NCBI GenBank assembly: GCA_949987705.1
Contig: OX465283.1
Coordinates: forward strand, 91,065,813 to 91,129,812
Length of the DNA: 64,000 nt
Direction: 5' to 3'
Source of the DNA: Thereva unica
Lineage: Eukaryota > Arthropoda > Insecta > Diptera > Therevidae
Shown: positions 12,125 through 22,439 of the stretch, piece by piece
Numbering within the stretch: the first letter of the stretch is position 1
Layout: each line of letters starts with the position of its first letter
Notes under the pieces: generated by a model
Told to the model about the DNA's origin: nothing
Database searches by the model: none
What the model saw: only the letters and a program-made list of their open reading frames with translations
Made by a program: the position numbers and the translations under genes

Positions 12125-12898
12125 CTTGCACAGCTAAGAAACAATTTGCGTTCGGAAACATCAAAAAAATACAATTAGTGGAGTCAGATGAGCAAAACAT
12201 AAGGAATTGTCTCCAGAGTAAAATTTTTTTTTTGGAACATGTTAGTTTCATCGAATACTATACGAAATGGACATTTTCTACCTCTAGCAACCGCCGCTAC
12301 GTAAGTTATCGGCCATTATGTCAACAATTTACCATTTTGGTCGTTCTTTCTAAATATAAATGCGTATATCTCGGCATGTGTGGGTCCGAAAAAATTGAAA
12401 AAAATAGAGGTTGTTCGTTATGATATTGGCTACCAGCGCTTACAATATGAAATCCTTATCTGCACATATAACCTCAAAAAAAAATCAAAAACTAAAGAAA
12501 CTACAGAATTTTGGTTTTTTGGTGATAACTTCGAATATTTTTAGCGAAATTTGATGAAATTTTCAAAAGTTATACTTTATAATGGGAACAATAACTGGTG
12601 AAAATTTCAAGTCAAAATATCTAATACAAGGCTCAAAAATTGACTTCAAATTTGAAAATTGATTGGCCTATCAGTTTTGTGCATCGCTTCGTATGAGGTT
12701 CTTACTTTTTTTAAAATGTAGCTTCTTTTATGCACTTTTGATAGTGAAAAAGAAAAAATTTTAAACTTGAAGAAAAGTGAAAAAAATCGAATCGAAAATC
12801 GACAATTTTTGAATTTTTTCGTCAATTTTTTTTAGAAAAAAATCACATTTTTTGATAAAAGTCAATTTTTCGATCATCATATGTCAAAAATGAAATAA

Positions 12899-13766
12899 TC
12901 TATATCTATAAAAATCTCGTGTCACAGTGTTTGTTACCGTACTCCTCCGAAACGGGTTGACCAATTTACATGAAATTTTGTGTGTATATTTGGTAGGTCT
13001 GAGAATAGGTCGTAGGCTATTTTTTATACCTTTAACCAAAAAAACACCTGCAAAATCCAAACAAAAATGGTAATTTTAGGAATTTTCACTTCATTTTAGT
13101 TTCAATAGCTTCATGGCCTACCTATTGTTTGACAAATGTAAAATTGTCATTAAATTGAATCATTACATTTAATGAAAATTTCAAATTTACGCAGCTGTCA
13201 AACAATAGGTAGGCCATGACGCTATTGAAACTAAAATGATCCATGGCGGCCGTCTCAAGAGGGCGGTGTACCACTTTCTTCACAACCACCTCGACATGGG
13301 TATCAAATGAAAGGGTATGATAAGTAGAATACAATAAGCAATGTAGTATACAAAATATATCTTTAGATCCATGGCGGCCGTGTCAAGAGGGCGGGGTACC
13401 ACTTTCTTCACAACCACCTCGACATGGGTATCAAATGAAAGGGTATGATAAGTAGAATACAATAAGCAATGTAGTATACAAAATATATCTTTAGATCCAT
13501 GGCGGCCGTCTCAAGAGGCCGAATTACCACTTTCTTCACAACCACCTCGACATGGGTATCAAATGAAAGGGTATGATAAGTAGAATACAATAAGCAATGT
13601 AGTAGACTCAATATACCGATTCATGGCGGCCGACGCAAGACCCATGTTCTTTGAGGCATATCATCTGTGTAAAATTCATATCTCGAAAAATATTAAGTCA
13701 ATGGATGGTTTTTATTGTTAACTATTGACTTTTGGGGGCAGCGTAGGCGCACCGGGTCCCAGCTAG
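12899..13766 (+). mobile_element. Non-autonomous Helitron carrying a minisatellite
   Basis: Begins TCTATATCTATAAAAATC and ends CACCGGGTCCCAGCTAG, both insect Helitron termini, sitting between A (12898) and T (13767) without a target duplication. The interior holds a short inverted repeat at about 13085-13235 and three to four 128-bp repeats. No Rep/helicase gene is present. Confidence 0.85.
13240..13640 (+). repeat. 128-bp minisatellite, Helitron-borne array
   Basis: CATGGCGGCC recurs at 13242, 13370, 13498 and 13622, so the unit is 128 bp. Each unit includes GACATGGGTATCAAATGAAA and GATAAGTAGAATACAATAAG. The last unit is degenerate. The same unit appears in the arrays at 19.3-20.3 and 26.6-28.5 kb. 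Confidence 0.9.
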
Positions 13767-14508
13767 TAATTCAATAGAAATTGAACTTTGTCAGAAAAAG
13801 TCAAATTTTCCTAAAAAATTGACGAAAAAATGCAAAAATTGTCGATTTTCGATTCGATTTTTTTCACTTTTCTTCAAGTTTAAAATTTTTTCTTTTTCAC
13901 CATCAAAAGTGCATAAAAGAAGCTACATTTTAAAAAAAGTAAGAACCTCATACGAAGCGATGCACAAAACTGATAGGCCAATCAATTTTCAAATTTGAAG
14001 TCAATTTTTGAGCCTTGTATTAGATATTTTGACTTGAAATTTTCACCAGTTATTGTGAAAATTCTGTAGTTTCTTTAGTTTTTGATTTTTTTTGAGGTTA
14101 TATGTGCAGATAAGGATTTCATATTGTAACCGCTGGTAGCCAATATCATAACGAACAACCTCTATTTTTTTCAATTTTTTCGGACCCACACATGCCGAGA
14201 TATACGCATTTATATTTAGAAAGAACGACCAAAATGGTAAATTGTTGACATAATGGCCGATAACTTACGTAGCGGCGGTTGCTAGAGGTAGAAAATGTCC
14301 ATTTCGTATAGTATTCGATGTAACTAACATGTTCCAAAAAAAAAATTTTACTCTGGAGACAATTCCCTTTTCACTAAAATTTGATGCTCATCTGACTCCA
14401 CTAAATGCATTAATCATGCAAAGCATTAAAACAGTCACACTTGCTTTGCATTGTGACTGCATAAACTCAATCAACATACAAAGCAACTTGACGTTTTAGA
14501 ACTCAGCC

Positions 14509-14630
14509 TTTCTCTATAATGTTTGTCTCGCTGTAACCGTTAGCCCTTTAAATTCGTTGCATTGGTATAACCGGTGCTTGCCCTTGCACACTAAACAATT
14601 TGATGTTAATCTGCATGGTCCACACCATGA
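14509..14630 (-). pseudogene. BEL/Pao gag zinc-knuckle, upstream half
   Basis: On the minus strand it reads NCLVCKGKHRLYQCNEFKGL, the start of the BEL/Pao knuckle array. The continuation (LCFN, then FKCGKHHH) is at 9680-9782. The Harbinger element separates the two halves. On its other side it joins a truncated gypsy RT near 14630-14660. Confidence 0.7.
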
Positions 14631-14639
14631 TTACCCAAG

Positions 14640-15103
14640 CACTGATTGCAGTGTCCGTGTTTGTGTCGTATCGATACGAGGTAATGGGTAGCTGTCCTTT
14701 TTAGTGATGTCATTTAACCGCCGATAATCCACGCAAAATCTTGTACTGCCATCTTTCTTTCTGACTAGAACCACGGGAGACATCCAAGGGCTTTTCGACT
14801 TCTCTATAAGGCCTTGTCTTCTCATATCTTCAATTATACCGGCTGCCTCTTCCCGCTTGGCTAGTGGTAGTCTTCTCGGCGGTTGTTTAATTGGCTGCGC
14901 ATCTTTGGTGTCGATCCTGTGTTGAACGATGTCCATTTTCCCAAAGTCTCTCTCATGGCGAAGATATCACTGAAATCGTCTACTAATTTTCTTGCCTGGA
15001 GATACTGTTTTGGTTCAAGACAACTAGTTGAGAGCACTGCGTTTACTAATTTCGTGGCCTTTGGCTTTGGTTTTGGAACCGTTTCGATGTTAGCGCACTC
15101 CAC
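14640..15103 (-). pseudogene. Gypsy pol: linker and N-terminal RT, truncated
   Basis: Minus strand: a linker ([19 protein letters not shown]) leads through a frameshift near 14930 to RT start motifs: [40 protein letters not shown] and [18 protein letters not shown]. It stops abruptly before the catalytic YxDD, where BEL sequence begins, so the catalytic RT, RNase H and integrase are lost. Confidence 0.82.
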
Positions 15104-15822
15104 TAATGTAATTGTTCTGCCGGTTCTCCTTTCCCCAAAACGGTATCCTTCTTCAATCGTACTTCTCGTTCGTTAGTATTTAGCACTCTCACGAATACCT
15201 CCTTCTTGTCGTCAATGCTCACCAGACATTTTCCAATTGCTATATTTTTGCTTTGTTCCGTTTTTTCTGGTTCTATAAGGTAAAATCGGTAGCTCCCGGG
15301 ATCACCATCGACTATCGCTCGAACCAATTTCTCAGCACACGGAGGAAGCACGGTATCTTCACGAGCGACGACTTTACGCTGCGAATAACAAGTGGATCCT
15401 GTGGCCATTGGAATCTCCTTGTTGTCACATCTCAGTATTTCCTCTCCAATGTCCAGTAGAATTTTATGTGCTTTCATAAAGTCCAGACCGAGAATACACT
15501 CGTCTGTTATATCACCTACCAGGAACGAATGTGAAAATCCAATGTCAGCCAGAACCACATTCAACATAATTTCCCCGTGTAATCGTACTGGATCTCCTGT
15601 TGCAGTTTTCAGTCTGTATTGGCGTGCGTCTTTTAGCCATTTATTGCCGACCATGTCAGCCCGGATAACAGATTTTGAAGCACCAGTGTCTACAGTTATT
15701 GTGCATTTTTCAGCTCCAATCTTTCCTTCGATGACCAGGCTGTTGCCACTACGCTGCAGTTGTTTGATAGTGGTGATGATGACACCGGGGGCTTCGATTT
15801 CCCCGACTAACTCCCGCCCCAT
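15103..15822 (-). CDS. Gypsy aspartic protease region
   Basis: 239 residues, open. The active site is VDTGASKSVIRADMV at about residues 43-58, and a second conserved block ILGLDFMKAH lies near residue 113 (the ILG-x-DF flap-side motif). This retropepsin would cut the Gag-Pol polyprotein. It follows gag (15827-17235) directly and continues in sense to the truncated RT. The reading frame looks undamaged, although the element as a whole is dead. Confidence 0.8.
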   Translation of the reverse strand: MGRELVGEIEAPGVIITTIKQLQRSGNSLVIEGKIGAEKCTITVDTGASKSVIRADMVGNKWLKDARQYRLKTATGDPVRLHGEIMLNVVLADIGFSHSFLVGDITDECILGLDFMKAHKILLDIGEEILRCDNKEIPMATGSTCYSQRKVVAREDTVLPPCAEKLVRAIVDGDPGSYRFYLIEPEKTEQSKNIAIGKCLVSIDDKKEVFVRVLNTNEREVRLKKDTVLGKGEPAEQLH

Positions 15823-15826
15823 GGAG

Positions 15827-17235
15827 TTAGTCTTTATTCGTTTCCCTGCTGCTGTCTGCGGGGAGACACGGAGTCATCGTTTTCGGCCTCCCTCTGGTCA
15901 CCTTTCTGCCGATGTCCGCATTTTTCACAGCAAGTTCCGCCACTCCTATTTTCGGGAGACTCTGCTCTCCTTTGTTTTCTGCAATTCCTTTGCAAATGAC
16001 CCGGTTCAATACAGTTCCAGCATCGGAGTCGACCGCGTACTTCCGTTGCATTCATTCTGTTGCAACTATCCTCTGTTGTGTGGATCTCTCTGAGGCGGAC
16101 TGCACTTCTTGATGCTTGCCTTGCTGCCTCGTATGCCAGAGCATATGCCAAAACTTCTGCGGTATTCTTCTTTCCGGCCAATCTGGCTGCCTGTTGTAGA
16201 TCTCGGTCAGCAAAAGAGTTAAGGAAAGCCTCTCTTGCTACTTCGTTGATGTAGTCTTGGCCGAAGCTAGGATAAACCAGATGCACTAACCTCGATATCG
16301 GCGCATAGTTGTTGCAAAGTTTCTCCTGGCTTTTGAAGTCGATTGCGAAGTTGAAGTCGATAAACCTCTTGCATGTGTTGATCACCGTAACGCATTTCCA
16401 GCGCTTGAACTAAGAACCAGTAGCTGTTGCGATGTTCTGCTGGTATTGACTGCAATATTTCTGCTGCTGTGCCCCTTAGTGACAACGTTAAAGCCGTCGC
16501 TTTTTCTTCCTCAGTCCAGAAATTGTCTGCTGCTGCTGCTTCGAATTGGAGCTTGTAAGTAGACCACGGGCTTTGTCCGTCGAAAGTTGGAGGCTGCAGT
16601 TTCCTAACTCCGATGACTTCGTGAGATGCCGTCACTGGGTAATTTATCTTTACCCTTTCTAGATCGGCTCTGACGGTTTCTAGTTCAATTTCGAGTTTCC
16701 CTAGATCATTCCTTACGTTTGCCTAGATGGAAGTTTCGAGATTATCCAGATCATTCCTTACATTTGCCTTGATGGAAGATTCTAGATTTTCCCGATCATT
16801 CCTCACATTTGCCTTGATGGAAGATTCGAGATTTTCTAGATCATTCCTTACATTTTCTTTCATGTTATCTAGCTTGTTGTCGACAGAAAGGGAGAATGAT
16901 TCGATTTTCTGCTCCAGTTGGTTCTTCTGCTCTTCCATAGACTCTTTGAGTTCAGCTAACGAGCGTTCATGAGCTACTTCTAACAATTTCTGTTCATCCT
17001 TTAACGCCAACACTTCCGCCTTGATTTCTATAGTTGAACGTTCTTGTAACTCCTTCATATCTGCCTTCATCTCCGCTGATGCACGTTCTTGCGCAGCTGA
17101 AGACCGTTCTTGCGCCTCTTGCATCACCATCAATGTCCTAAAAAGTTCTGCCATATTCACTATCGATTCTTCTGGCTCCGCTTCTACCTCGTCTTCAAAA
17201 ATGTAGGTTTCAGGATCCTTACCTTCGTTCACCAT
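15827..17235 (-). pseudogene. Gypsy gag with coiled coil and zinc knuckle
   Basis: Three stretches in shifted frames. 16723-17235 is an acidic coiled coil from the start codon MVNEGKDPE onward, with a repeated unit (NVRNDLENLESSIKA) three times at its end. 16267-16635 is the capsid-like core (KLQPPTFDGQSPWSTYKLQF). 15834-16385 has a CCHC knuckle (CWNCIEPGHLQRNC) and a second Cys/His cluster (CCEKCGH). The breaks near 16385 and 16635-16723 are frameshifts or stops. The PBS lies about 200 bp upstream of the start. Confidence 0.8.
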
Positions 17236-17436
17236 AGCTTCTCGAGGCGGTTAGGGCATTTTTAGCCCCCACCGTTGACAACGAGCGTTTACTTAATTCT
17301 CTTTTCAACTCTACAGTGCGCAAATCCACTAGCTTTCGACCCATTTTATTTATAAGTCCTTATTTCTCACGCACAAAATTTAAATTCCAATCACAATTAT
17401 TGTTCAAGTTCACTTATTTCACTTATCTCTTAATTA

Positions 17437-17454
17437 ATCCCACTTCTGACACCA
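17437..17454 (-). other. tRNA-Leu-type primer binding site
   Basis: The minus strand reads TGGTGTCAGAAGTGGGAT, complementary to the 3' end of an insect tRNA-Leu. It lies 2 bp from the LTR edge at 17457. Confidence 0.8.
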
Positions 17455-17456
17455 AT

Positions 17457-17971
17457 TGTTACGTTTTTACGGCTTAACGGATTCGTAGGATTAATTAAGG
17501 AATACACTTTTTAATTATCCACACAATAATTTATTTATTACAAACCAAACCACAATTTAATTACAAACACAATTCTTACAGTTCACTATAATCACTTTCA
17601 ATTTAATAACTCGCACTATTAAATTCTATCTATCGCTTTATAGTTCACTTTTAAATCACTACTTTTCACTGTTCTCAATTTAAAACACTTATATCGCCTT
17701 TCAAATCAAAACTGACTCTCTCAGTGCCTGCAAGCCGCTTTTATATCCAAGCTCCACCTTTATCTAACTTCTGGAACCTTCTCGAGTCCCTTTTCTCGAG
17801 CCTAGTGGTATGTTCTTTTCTTTTCGTCCAGAAGCTTGAAGTTGTCTTCACTTATCGCGCGTTCCAATTTTAGTTTAGTACATAAATCATTAGTTCAGAC
17901 ATCAACCAGAGTTGTTACCGACAATCGTTGATTATGCTTTTTCACAAACAGATGGCGCATAAATCATCACA
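17457..17971 (-). repeat. 5' LTR of the tRNA-Leu-primed gypsy element
   Basis: Bounded on the minus strand by TGTGATGATT (outer edge, 17971) and CGTAACA (inner edge, 17457), TG...CA, next to the PBS. About 515 bp. U3 holds heat-shock-like sites, a TATA box and an initiator. The downstream LTR is lost, so age cannot be read. Confidence 0.75.
17711..17786 (-). promoter_or_regulatory. LTR promoter: heat-shock element, TATA box, initiator
   Basis: On the minus strand: TTC/GAA pentamers alternate perfectly (TTCTGGAACCTTC on the plus strand at 17769-17781, with a near-fit GAG at 17784-17786). TATAAAA lies at 17739-17745, and TCAGTT has its A at 17713. The first T of TATA falls at -32 from that A, the normal spacing. 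Heat-shock-factor binding is inferred from the motif only. Confidence 0.65.
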
Positions 17972-18390
17972 ATAGGAAAGGTTACGGGTAGTCTGGTGGA
18001 TGCATAAGGAGAAGGCAGTAAGCCTCGCGTTTGCACTACTGGGTCTTATATGAGTGCATCCATTTTTTAAGAGCCGGGTGAGTCACAACCGTCAGGGCTA
18101 GCAAGAGACAATCTTGTTGGAGTGTTGCGCCTCCTGAAACAAGTGAACCCCACTAACCAGCCGATAAAGGCTGTGACGTCAACAGTACCAGACTACCAGG
18201 TGAACAAGGAGGTGCACCGACCGCTACATGAAGACCCCAATTAAGCGGAAATTTGGCACCCTATTATTAACCAGTTAAGTCGGCACGATGCCTTATTAGG
18301 GCTAACTACTGACTCTCAAATGCCATTCCCCCCACATTTATATACCCAAGCTCCCCCTAGGCACCTAACTTTTAGCATAGAGTAAATATA
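17972..18390. other. Unclassified repeat with a SINE/LINE-shared block
   Basis: No gene seen. At about 18118-18170 it contains GGAGTGTTGCGCCTCCTGAA and ACCAGCCGATAA, a block also found (same strand) at 26960-27010 inside a SINE and at 34730-34775 upstream of a LINE. The rest resembles a moderately GC-rich LINE leader, but I cannot name it. Confidence 0.35.
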
Positions 18391-18929
18391 TCCCACCAAA
18401 AAAACATTAAAAATGTGAATTAGAAGTTCGTGGGCGCGGAAATTATTTATTGGACAGTTTAAAACACACTTATAACAAAAAGACGTGATATGGATTAGTC
18501 AAGATGAATCGTTAATAGCTTGAAATAATTAAACACGTGCATTTACGAACGAATTCAAAGGAATTATATAACTGCCAATTTTTATTTAAAACTCAATAAA
18601 GTATTATCAACCGCGAAAAAGTTGGCTGGCGCGTTCGTTGTATACCTAGCATGAATCTTTGCTGAATTCAGCGTGGCTCAGTCTATAGTATTTCTAATAA
18701 AATTTGTTACATTTCGAAGGGCAGCTAAGATTCATGCTCTAAAATTGTTGTAAAATTCCTTTGAATTCGTTCGTAAATGCACGTGTTTAATTATTTCATG
18801 CTATTAACGATTCATCTTGACTAATCCATATCACGTCTTTTTGTTATAAGTGTGTTTTAAACTGTCCCAATAAATAATTTCCGCGCCCACGAACTTCTAA
18901 TTCACATTTTTAATGTTTTTTTGGTGGGA
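18391..18929. mobile_element. TA-flanked palindromic MITE
   Basis: Arms of about 190 bp are near-perfect reverse complements: the left begins TCCCACCAAAAAAACATT at 18391, the right ends at 18929. TA duplications lie at 18389-18390 and 18930-18931. 539 bp, no coding capacity. A fragment of the inner arm recurs at 19218-19268. Confidence 0.85.
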
Positions 18930-19268
18930 TATCACTCTTTTTTGTTTTAATACATTCTAAAATAAAAAATAAATAATCTTCTGTATAAAGAAATATTATG
19001 TATTTAATTGTTCATTATATTTTTTTATTTATTTTATAAGTAGGTAATAACAAAATAACAAAATGCAGGAATTCAAATTAATATTATTGCCTTTGTAAAA
19101 AAACAAACATAAGCTCCTTTCGAGTTTCTCGGCCAAGATTTTTTCTGTACTATGGAATTATTGATCCATAACCAGCTCGATTTTTCTTTCAACATGCTGA
19201 TCTAATGACCTTGTTCGAGTGTTCCTTTGAATTCGTTCGTAAATGCACGTGTTTAATTATTTCATGCT
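18930..19268. repeat. AT-rich spacer ending in a MITE arm fragment
   Basis: 18930-19217 is AT-rich with nothing recognised. 19218-19268 (CCTTTGAATTCGTTCGTAAA and onward) repeats part of the arm of the 18391-18929 MITE, directly against the start of the 128-bp array. Confidence 0.6.
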
Positions 19269-19269
19269 A

Positions 19270-20340
19270 GTGTGTTCTAGTTATGATACCCTTTCATTTG
19301 ATACCCATGTCGATGGGCTATGTAAAGAAAATGGGTATCCGCTTTCTTGACATAACCGCCGTGGATCTAAATATATTTTGAGTATACTAAATCGCTTATT
19401 GTGTTCTACTTATCATTCCCTTTCATTAGATACCCATGTCGAGGGGGTTGTGAAGAAAATGGTAATCCGCCCTCTTGAGATTACCGCCGTGGATCTAAAT
19501 ATATTTTGAGCATACTAAATCGCTTATTGTGTTCTGCTTATCATTCCCTTTTATTTGATACCCATGTCGAGGGGGTTGTGAAGAAAATGGTAATCCGCCC
19601 TCTTGAGATGACAGCTATGGATCTAACTATTTATTGAGTATACTATATTGCTTATTGTATTCTACTTATCATACCCTTTCATTTGTTACCCATGTCCAGG
19701 GGGTTGTGAAGAAAATGGTAATCCGCCCTCATGAGATGATCGCCATGGATCTAACCAGATATTGAGTATATTATATCGCTTATGGTATTCTACTTATGAT
19801 ACCCTTTCAATTAATACCTATGTCGAGGTGGTGGTGAAGAAATGGTGGTCCTCCCTCTTGAGACAGCCGCCATGGATATAAAGACATAGCTTACTGTATT
19901 CTACTTATCATACCCTTTCATTTGATACCCATGTCGTGGGGGTTGTGAAGAAAATGGCAATACGTCCTCTTGAGGTGGCCTCGGTGGATCTGACTATTTA
20001 TTGATTATACTTGCTTATTGTATTCTACTTATCATACCCTTTCATTTGATACCCATGTCGAGGGGGTTGTGAAGATAATGGTAATCCGCCCTCTTGAGAT
20101 GACAGCCATGGATCTAACCAGATATTGAGTATATTGTATCGCTTATGGTATTCTACTTATGATACCCTTTCAATTGATATCTATGTCGAGGTGGTGGTGA
20201 AGAAATGGTAGTCCGCCCTCTTGAGAAGGCCGCCATGGATATAAAGACATAGCTTATTGTATTCTACTTATCATACCCTTTCATTTGATACCCATGTCGA
20301 GGGGGTTGTGAAGAAAATGGTAATCCGCCCTCTTGAGACG
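19270..20340 (-). repeat. 128-bp minisatellite array (inverted relative to the other two main arrays)
   Basis: About eight diverged units, seen by repetition of ATACCCATGTCG about every 128 bp (19301, 19430, 19558 and on) and by the GATCTAA / TTGTATTCTACTTATCATACC blocks. The orientation is opposite to the 13.3-kb and 27-28-kb arrays. No Helitron ends were found at its borders. Confidence 0.85.
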
Positions 20341-21000
20341 TGTACCATGCGTACCCTTTTTGTTAATCATCGAAATAATAGGGAATGCTATTTGACATCA
20401 ACAGTGCTGGATTTGACTAACTTGTAAGGAATATGTCATATTTTTAGAAATAAATTACGATTACGAACTCGCCATTCGGTATTTCAAAATTTTACTGTAC
20501 ATTTGTACTGTGAACTACATGTTTTTTATAGTACCTAACGCAATCTGATACCATAGTTGCGACTAACCACTTTAAATGAATACATTTTGTTAATCATCTA
20601 ATGCCATCTGGCATCAACAGTTCGAGTAAACACTTTTCGACTAACTAGTAGCACCATCTCCTTTATTGAGCAGTTGAAATAACTTAGAGCGCCATCTGAC
20701 AGAATAATTTTGAGTACCCACTTTTTTAGACTGAAGGAGAAGAAAAAAGTTCGATTCGAAATGTAAAAAATGTAAAAATAAAGAAAACGAAGAATGGTAG
20801 GAAAAAAAACTCATGGAATAATAAATTATTTATATTTTGGGTATCGGTTACAAATGAAAAATTACTTATATTGCTTATAAAAAGGTGATAAATCGCATAA
20901 TTTTATAAAAAAAAACGCCTTGTTTTCTATGTTTAGGCGTAAATAAGGCATTAGCTGTTTGCCCTTACGAACTCGGCAAACTACCGCTTGCCTTGATACA
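20341..21000. other. AT-rich stretch, no gene seen
   Basis: Holds two loose copies of a TTTGTTAATCATC / GCATCAACAG motif pair (20360-20410 and 20587-20640), then A/T-rich sequence. No coding region or element termini recognised. Confidence 0.4.
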
Positions 21001-21685
21001 TAGAGTCTCAAAGCCCATACAAAGCCCATTTTCGCCCGGAATGAATTCTAAAAGGCTTGTGGCGGTTAAGTAGTTCCAGAGAAATCCGCGTGAGACAATA
21101 GAGCGCTGAACAAAACTTCAATTATCGGAAAAAGAAGAAGACCCCTTCTGTTCGAGATGCCGAAAGAACTTGGAATGGCCGCCGGAGCTCAAAAATATAA
21201 ATTTGTTTAATCCTTAAAAATCGATTTCCATATAATATTTTTGTAATAATATTAATATTCCTTTAGCATATTGTAATGAAGTGGTTGATTTAATTTTTGT
21301 TATTTTTAAAGAATAAATTAAGTTGTCGACGATTTGGTCGCGTTTTAATTTCGTGTGTCCTCAGCTACCTACCGCGCGGAGGTTGTAATTCTATGCGCCG
21401 GCTATCGAGCCCCATAGAAACTGGTGACCCCGACGTGATCGGAAAACAATTTCGTGGTGTAATTTAAGTGCATTTGTTTTGAAAGGAAAGACCTTAAGTG
21501 ACGCCGCACATAACCAACAAATTGTGAGCACACAAGCCGCGCAGCAATAAGTAGTTAATTAGATGGCAGATAACGAGGACAACAGCGACGCACACCCATC
21601 TGACACAGACAATACGGCTATCGAGCCCCATAGGCTACTTCTAAATACTCCCTCTGGTGATAATTTTGCGAACTACTTAATCTGA
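21001..21685 (+). mobile_element. Gypsy leader with tRNA-Trp primer site (CsRn1-like) and start of gag
   Basis: An LTR-like tract (AATAAA near 21310) leads to the PBS TGGTGACCCCGACGTGAT at 21422-21439, complementary to tRNA-Trp and typical of CsRn1-type gypsy elements. A short gag start follows (ATG at 21563, MADNEDNSDAHPSD) and stops at TGA 21683-21685. CGGCTATCGAGCCCCATAG occurs at both 21397 and 21615, suggesting a small internal duplication. The rest of the element is missing. The outer LTR edge is not defined. Confidence 0.65.
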
Positions 21686-21789
21686 AACACAAACCATTTT
21701 AAGTCGCTCTAGTTCATAAGCGCTTTATTTACGCTTTACGCATGCTGGGAAAAAAGTCAAAAGCTTTATATTTGATCTAAAAATAGATT

Positions 21790-21941
21790 TCTGTGTGTTT
21801 ATTCTTTTGCTTTTGCAGGAAGAGAAAAGGAGTTTAGAAATCGGCCAAGCACCATGGGACGAATTCTTGAAAAAAAAATTTAATAGTAGAGATGCAAATG
21901 TATGGGAAATTCTCAAGAACAGTTCCGACTTAATTTTTTAA
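21790..21941 (+). pseudogene. Exon-like fragment, family unknown
   Basis: A pyrimidine-rich tract ending TTTTGCAG (about 21811-21818) is followed by about 40 open codons (EEKRSLEIGQAPWDEFLKKK and on) to TAA at 21939-21941. This looks like a terminal exon with a 3' splice site. No family recognised; a transposon exon is possible. Confidence 0.3.
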
Positions 21942-22439
21942 ATATTATTTGAATCTAGGAATATTGTATGGGGGACCTCATATTGTTTAAAAAATGATGG
22001 TATTTGTTGTAAAAAAAATTCATGATATTGAAATTTAAAATATGAAATTAACAAAACAAAATATAACAATACAAATATTTTTGAGCCCTGACTGCACATT
22101 TGTGATTTTCAATAATGCATTAAAATATCAAAATCGAACCGCTTGAGCAGTGAAAATAAAAATCTTCATTTATTCGCTATTTTCAAAAAAAGAAATAAAA
22201 TTCGTACCTTTTTGTATTCTTAACTGGTGCCTGGCCCTCGTAGGCTTCTTTTTCCTTGCAGTCTACCATTAAAGATCCTGCCTAGCATTCTCCAGCACCA
22301 CACATTCTTCTTAGAATTATCCCTTCTGTACAGCCTTTGGAAAAAACGTGAATACCTTATTTGAAAAAAATTAACGTTGAAGGATATTCAACCTGCTGGC
22401 TGCTACTCCCGATTGCCTGGCTTTAAGACTAAGCCAGAT

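Larger units (their letters stand above)
12178..14401. mobile_element. Long-arm TA-flanked MITE inside Harbinger
   Basis: The arms at about 12178-12890 and 13767-14401 are reverse complements for several hundred bases; the right arm lacks about 100 bp near 14050. The ends read GTGGAGTCAGATGAGC with TA on both sides (12176-12177, 14402-14403), a Tc1/mariner-like target. No transposase is visible. The loop was the target for a Helitron. Confidence 0.8.
9783..14508. mobile_element. Two-gene Harbinger/PIF transposon
   Basis: The termini are inverted: GGCTGAGTTCTAAAATG at 9783 and its near mirror ending at 14508. TTT sits on both sides as a 3-bp duplication. Inside are convergent genes, a Myb/SANT-like protein (+) and a DDE transposase (-), the standard Harbinger pair. 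Subterminal repeats of TTTGCAT/ATGCAAAG type flank both ends. A further MITE-plus-Helitron block (12178-14401) inflates its length; without it the element is about 2.5 kb. It sits within a BEL gag. Confidence 0.85.

Noticed and set aside
13122..13611. Several 60-70-codon frames with near-identical proteins
   Set aside because: They are the 128-bp minisatellite unit read through in one frame, not genes.
14146..14337. A 63-codon frame, also at 12178-12423 on the other strand
   Set aside because: Arms of the palindromic MITE; it is repeat sequence.
21725..21916. 63-codon minus-strand frame
   Set aside because: It is the antisense of the exon-like fragment at 21790-21941 and has no recognised content.
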